From positions 1-8,955 of the forward strand of contig JASLPZ010000293.1 in NCBI GenBank assembly GCA_030744725.1: 8,955 nt of DNA. Reading direction: 5' to 3'. Each line of letters starts with the position of its first letter. Position 1 is the first letter of the stretch. Source of the DNA: ARS98 sp030744725. Its GTDB lineage: Bacteria; Planctomycetota; Planctomycetia; Pirellulales; Pirellulaceae. This document shows, in pieces, positions 6,376 to 8,955 of this stretch. Under the pieces are notes generated by a model. That model searched no databases. It had not been told where the DNA came from and worked only from the letters and a program-made list of their open reading frames with translations. The translations under genes were made by a program, and so were the position numbers.

Positions 6376-7758
6376 CTAGGAATATGGTGACCGCTGAGAA
6401 ACAGCGATGACTCGCAAATCGCAGACATTGGTGTGTGTCGGTCCCGTTTGAATCAACGCGTCGAGCTGCTTGAAGAGATGATAGGCGTCGTTGTTGGCCA
6501 GAAACGCGGAGGGATCAAGCTGAAGACGATGCAACGTCTCGACGATCTCTACGTCAATTAACGCGCCCGCGGCATCGGTGGGGCCGTCTTCGCCGTCAGT
6601 GCCTCCCGCCAGCAACGCGATGTCCGTCAGCGGGTTCGGTGATTCAGTTTGACGGGCGAGCAATCGTGCTAGCGCCGCCAGCACCAACTGCTGATTGCGT
6701 CCGCCCACGCCGCGCCGATCGCTGGGGGCGAGCTGCACGACGGGTTCACCGCCGGTGATCAAACAATCGGGACCTGGTTCGTCGCGCATACGGATCGCCA
6801 TATCAGCCAGGTGTTCCCCGACAGCTTCGGCCTGACCTTCCAAGTTACGTGCTGCGACCATAGCGTGTGAATAGCCTCGTCGTTCGGCCTCTATTCCGGC
6901 GGCGTCGACCGCCACGGCGTTGTTCCCGATCACGAAGTGACTTACGTGGCTCAGGTCAGGCATGGTCGTGGGCTGGCCAGCCTTTCGCTTGAGCGCTTCC
7001 CAAATGGTGGAAGGAATCTGTAAAGGGTCGGTGACAAACTTGTCTAGTACTGCCAGTGCGTCGGTTGCTGTGGTCGAATCTGCAATTGTGGGCCCAGACG
7101 CGATCACGTCCAACGGATCCCCAATGACATCCGAAATAATCAGCGTGATCAGTTTCGCACGGCACGCGCTGGCCAAGCCGCCTCCCTTGATTAGGCTCAG
7201 CTGCTTGCGAACCGTGTTCAATTCCTGGATGTTCGCGCCTGCGGCACTGAGAAAAACTGTGATTGCCTGTTTATCCGCCAGCGAAATCCCATCGATCGGT
7301 AGCGGTAGGAGTGCGGACCCACCACCGGAAAGCAGGCAAATGCAGAGATCGTCGGGATCGAGCGATTCGACGAGGTCCAAAATGCGACGTGTACCCTCAA
7401 CGCCCGCGTCGGTCGGTTCGTTCACGCCGGCCGGTCGTCCGGGATGTAAGACAATGCGATGCAATGGTCCAGCGCAGTCGGCCGGCACGTTGATCCAACC
7501 AGATACGTCGTTGTGAGACAGGCGGCGGTCGCCCAACACTTCTTCCAGCCCTTGGCTCATTCCGGCACCGGCCTTGCCCGCACCCACGACCACGAGGCGA
7601 CGCACGTGCTGCAGGTCAAAGCGCTCGTCGACGACGACCAGATGGTCCCCGTCGATATGCACGTTGTCGAGAATCAGCTGTTTGCTATCAACGGCTTGGA
7701 CACCAGCGTGCCAGATTGCCAAGGCGTCATCGCGAAGTTGGCGAGCAGTTCGAATCAT
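6376..7758 (-). CDS. Type-2 glycerate kinase (GckA/TtuD-like, MOFRL family)
   Basis: This 460-residue cytoplasmic enzyme matches type-2 glycerate kinases, which phosphorylate D-glycerate with ATP, usually to 2-phosphoglycerate, feeding lower glycolysis. The length is normal. Family motifs appear in order: VGAGKAGAGM (58-67), SGGGSALLPLP (144-154), NTVRKQLSLIKGGGLA (181-196) and SDVIGDPLDVIASGPT (209-224). These are followed by the C-terminal MOFRL region: TGGEPVV (335-341), GGRNQQLVLA (352-361), AGGTDGEDGPTDAAGA (384-399), NNDAYHLF (422-429) and TGPTHTNV (438-445). All key loops are present, so it should be active. The start reads AGGAAGTGATGATT; I prefer the ATG at 7758, four bases after AGGA, over the GTG at 7761, which would be too close. 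It follows a membrane protein gene by 86 bases on the same strand and may share its promoter. No other serine, hydroxypyruvate or tartronate pathway gene is in view. Confidence 0.95.
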   Translation of the reverse strand: MIRTARQLRDDALAIWHAGVQAVDSKQLILDNVHIDGDHLVVVDERFDLQHVRRLVVVGAGKAGAGMSQGLEEVLGDRRLSHNDVSGWINVPADCAGPLHRIVLHPGRPAGVNEPTDAGVEGTRRILDLVESLDPDDLCICLLSGGGSALLPLPIDGISLADKQAITVFLSAAGANIQELNTVRKQLSLIKGGGLASACRAKLITLIISDVIGDPLDVIASGPTIADSTTATDALAVLDKFVTDPLQIPSTIWEALKRKAGQPTTMPDLSHVSHFVIGNNAVAVDAAGIEAERRGYSHAMVAARNLEGQAEAVGEHLADMAIRMRDEPGPDCLITGGEPVVQLAPSDRRGVGGRNQQLVLAALARLLARQTESPNPLTDIALLAGGTDGEDGPTDAAGALIDVEIVETLHRLQLDPSAFLANNDAYHLFKQLDALIQTGPTHTNVCDLRVIAVSQRSPYS

Positions 7759-7844
7759 CACTTCCTATCGGGACACAGCGCATCGCCGTGGAGTTCTTCA
7801 GTGGCCGAGGTCTCACGACTTGGACCGCGGTGAGTAAGTATGGC

Positions 7845-8441
7845 TCAATTCTTGACCCGCAATACGTCGCGCCATTGCCCTTCTTGTTCAATAGCCAACT
7901 GTCCAAGCCCGCTGGCTTCATTTCCACAGCAAACGATTCCAGCCAGGTACTGTCCACCCAAGGCAGTAAACCGTCCTGCCATTGCACACCAAGGAGTTCC
8001 TTTGCCACGATTGCCGGGCAGGGCGACGTTGCCGAAAAACGAATTCGCGAAACCAGCCGTGCTGACCTGCGCGGGCCAGAAGTGTAGTAGTGGTCGATGC
8101 GCGGCAACCACTTGAAGAAAGTGCGGAACAAACTGCTCGAACAACTCCGGCAGTTGTTCTTTCTCCGGGATCGACCCATCACGTCCAACGGGTGCCAGAA
8201 TCAAGACCGCCAGCCGAACCGGGCAGCCGTAGTATTCCAATTGGGGTAAACCCGCTGGTGCACCGGAAGCATCAAGCGTCGCAACGTCAATGGAACGATC
8301 CAGTGACTTTGCTGGTGGTGGCACGGGCTTGCGACGGAAAGCAAGCCACAAGACCATCACGATCAAGGCGAGCATGAACAGCAGAAACAGGACGCCCACC
8401 CCGAGGATAACGAACCAGACGAGAGGTGGCTGTACGTCCAT
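7845..8441 (-). CDS. Single-pass membrane protein of unknown function
   Basis: This 198-residue protein has one strong membrane segment (about 8-35) followed by RRKPVPPPAK, so it is probably anchored with a short N-terminus outside and the rest in the cytoplasm. After a linker (38-66) comes a globular part of about 130 residues. It starts LEYYGCPVRLAVLILAPVG (68-86), continues with an LPELFEQFVPHFLQVV helix (97-112) and has a distinctive FANSFFGNVALPGNRGKG region (131-148). It ends with TPWCAMAGRF (149-158) and an aliphatic stretch with CC (162-172). The four cysteines (73, 152, 171, 172) are not in a recognisable metal site. I do not recognise a named family; it resembles planctomycete-specific proteins annotated as hypothetical. 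It is the first gene of a possible pair with the glycerate kinase. No clear ribosome binding site precedes the ATG at 8441. Confidence 0.75.
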   Translation of the reverse strand: MDVQPPLVWFVILGVGVLFLLFMLALIVMVLWLAFRRKPVPPPAKSLDRSIDVATLDASGAPAGLPQLEYYGCPVRLAVLILAPVGRDGSIPEKEQLPELFEQFVPHFLQVVAAHRPLLHFWPAQVSTAGFANSFFGNVALPGNRGKGTPWCAMAGRFTALGGQYLAGIVCCGNEASGLGQLAIEQEGQWRDVLRVKN

Positions 8442-8631
8442 AGTCGCGCGACATTCTGTATTGGGAAATGAAACAACCGTTCATCGTTCATTCTACCGTA
8501 TCCGCTTCCGTGCTGGCAGCCATGTCATTGGAACTGCGGCGCGAACATTGCTTGTTGCCCTCAATGGCTGGAACAGAGGGAGCCTAACACGGCAATGCCG
8601 CAGCTAAATAGGGATCGTGCCCGTATTTGGT
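8442..8631. other. Non-coding stretch between the membrane protein gene and the tandem repeats
   Basis: This stretch holds the leader and possible promoter of the 7845-8441 gene in its first 80 bases. Further right I find only a small palindrome, CGGCAATGCCG (8590-8600), and no credible gene. The homology to the repeat unit begins at 8632. Confidence 0.5.
8490..8519 (-). promoter_or_regulatory. Possible promoter of the 7845-8441 gene
   Basis: CTGCCA (8514-8519) and TAGAAT (8490-8495) are separated by 18 bases on the minus strand, matching the -35 and -10 boxes at four and five of six positions. The leader would be about 42 bases. It is plausible by position and sequence but not strong. Confidence 0.4.
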
Positions 8632-8632
8632 G

Positions 8633-8703
8633 TTGCTGATCAACTTTGGCGAAGAACTGATAAGAGACGGCATCTCGCGCGTGATCAATGGCTGCAAGAA
8701 TAG
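8633..8703 (+). pseudogene. C-terminal remnant of a GxxExxY-type protein, copy 1 (frameshifted)
   Basis: In frame from 8633 this reads LLINFGEELIRDGISRVIN, which resembles the C-terminal end of GxxExxY proteins (PD-(D/E)XK nuclease-like fold), where LLINFG followed by a basic strand is typical. A stop lies in frame just upstream (8609-8611), and the bases between do not resemble the family, so only the tail is present. Compared with copy 2, one T is missing at about 8689, which shifts the frame past the TAG at 8701-8703. It is a dead fragment. The family call rests on a short motif. Confidence 0.55.
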
Positions 8704-8718
8704 ATCTGAAAGAGGGTC

Positions 8719-8796
8719 TCACGCAAAGGCGCGAAGGCGCAAAGCACATTGTTTCATCGGTTGTTCTCTTCTTTGCGCCTCTGCGCCTTTGCGTGA
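8719..8796. repeat. 26 bp inverted repeat (hairpin) in tandem unit 1
   Basis: The left arm, 8719-8744 (begins TCACGCAAAGGCG), and the right arm, 8771-8796 (ends CGCCTTTGCGTGA), are reverse complements at 24 of 26 positions, around a 26-base loop. The arms are built of repeated GGCGCAAAG/CGCAAAGG words. From memory, this kind of palindrome is dispersed in planctomycete and other environmental genomes and gives rise to spurious annotated proteins. It lies directly after the reading-frame end and could end or protect a transcript. Confidence 0.85.
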
Positions 8797-8805
8797 TTCT
8801 TCTCC

Positions 8806-8889
8806 GCACGACTGGGGTTGCTGATCAACTTTGGCGAAGAACTGATGAAGGACGGAATCTCGCGCGTGATCAATTGGGTGCAAGAATAG
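8806..8889 (+). pseudogene. C-terminal remnant of a GxxExxY-type protein, copy 2 (frame intact to stop)
   Basis: From 8806 the frame reads ARLGLLINFGEELMKDGI, continues SRVINWVQE, and ends at TAG (8887-8889). The RLGLLINFG stretch fits the usual GxxExxY C-terminus slightly further upstream than in copy 1. No family-like sequence lies further left, since the inverted repeat of unit 1 is there. The N-terminal GxxExxY motif and nuclease core are absent. Differences from copy 1 are conservative at the protein level (Ile/Met, Arg/Lys, one silent, Leu/Val). Confidence 0.55.
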
Positions 8890-8955
8890 ATCTGAAAGAG
8901 GGTCTCACGCAAAGGCGCGAAGGCGCAAAGCACATTGTTTCATCGGTTGTTCTCT
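8817..8955. repeat. Tandem repeat unit 2: GxxExxY tail plus left arm of inverted repeat, cut by window edge
   Basis: This second copy of the unit starts at 8817 and is cut by the window end at 8955. The left arm of the inverted repeat is at 8905-8930; the right arm would lie beyond the window. It aligns with 8632-8769 with one single-base gap. Confidence 0.85.

Larger units (their letters stand above)
8632..8816. repeat. Tandem repeat unit 1: GxxExxY tail plus inverted repeat
   Basis: This unit of 185 bases is followed head-to-tail by a second copy starting at 8817. It contains the end of a GxxExxY-like reading frame (8633-8703), a short spacer, and an inverted repeat with arms 8719-8744 and 8771-8796. 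Bases 8693-8769 are identical to 8879-8955 by eye; the coding part differs by five substitutions and one single-base gap. The last 20 bases (8797-8816) precede the second copy. Confidence 0.85.

Noticed and set aside
5684..6379. Plus-strand open frame of 231 codons
   Set aside because: It is antisense to the TIGR03009-like gene, whose minus-strand protein has a signal peptide and coherent domain; the plus frame has no such features.
6962..7516. Plus-strand open frame of 184 codons
   Set aside because: It lies fully antisense within the glycerate kinase, which carries all family motifs.
7727..8188. Minus-strand open frame of 153 codons overlapping two genes
   Set aside because: It is in another frame of the membrane protein and glycerate kinase genes and shows no domain-like pattern.
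8561..8809. Minus-strand open frame of 82 codons over the same repeat
   Set aside because: It is the antisense reading of the inverted repeat and shows the same low-complexity pattern; no ribosome binding site or family signal.
8627..8824. Plus-strand open frame of 65 codons across tandem unit 1
   Set aside because: It is made of a frameshifted GxxExxY tail followed by translation through the palindrome; the two arms give the arginine-rich and LCASAPLR-like stretches typical of spurious proteins.
8719..8955. CRISPR array
   Set aside because: The repeated unit is ~185 bases, partly coding and only in two copies; there are no short regularly spaced repeats with unique spacers.

Overview
The window looks like a chromosomal segment from a planctomycete, most likely of the Pirellulaceae (Rhodopirellula/Blastopirellula type). 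This rests on a LolA-like secreted protein of the planctomycete TIGR03009 type, a long NfeD / short NfeD / FloA gene set, many planctomycete-style proteins of unknown function, and a palindromic element built on CTTTCGC/GCGAAAG stems. I see no rRNA, tRNA, CRISPR array or prophage. All complete genes lie on the minus strand, so the window is read from right to left.

From the right edge: 8442-8955 has no intact gene. It carries two tandem copies of a ~185 bp unit, each holding the last ~25 codons of a GxxExxY-type (PD-(D/E)XK-like) protein followed by a 26 bp inverted repeat. Then come a single-pass membrane protein of unknown function (7845-8441) and, 86 bases on, a type-2 glycerate kinase (6376-7758). 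Next is a secreted TIGR03009/LolA-like protein (5120-6181), then a 313-base gap with a convincing sigma70-type promoter (TTGTCG-N17-TATAAT).

That promoter drives the main block: a long NfeD with two tandem ClpP-like domains (2569-4806), a REP-like double hairpin, a short membrane NfeD (1774-2406), a FloA flotillin-like scaffold (631-1668) and a small acidic protein of unknown function 30 bases further on (112-600). NfeD proteins and SPFH proteins such as FloA are known to occur together and to organise membrane microdomains. Here the long NfeD would be a membrane-anchored protease or protease-like binder, the short NfeD a FloA partner, and the small acidic protein a candidate accessory part.

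At the left edge, bases 27 to 1 on the minus strand read MEDYPKTLM, which resembles the N-terminus of IS1595-family transposases, so an insertion sequence probably starts there and runs out of the window.

The observations most worth checking are the GxxExxY-tail/hairpin tandem repeat, the double-domain NfeD whose first protease copy appears to have lost its catalytic residues, and the unknown fourth gene of the FloA block.
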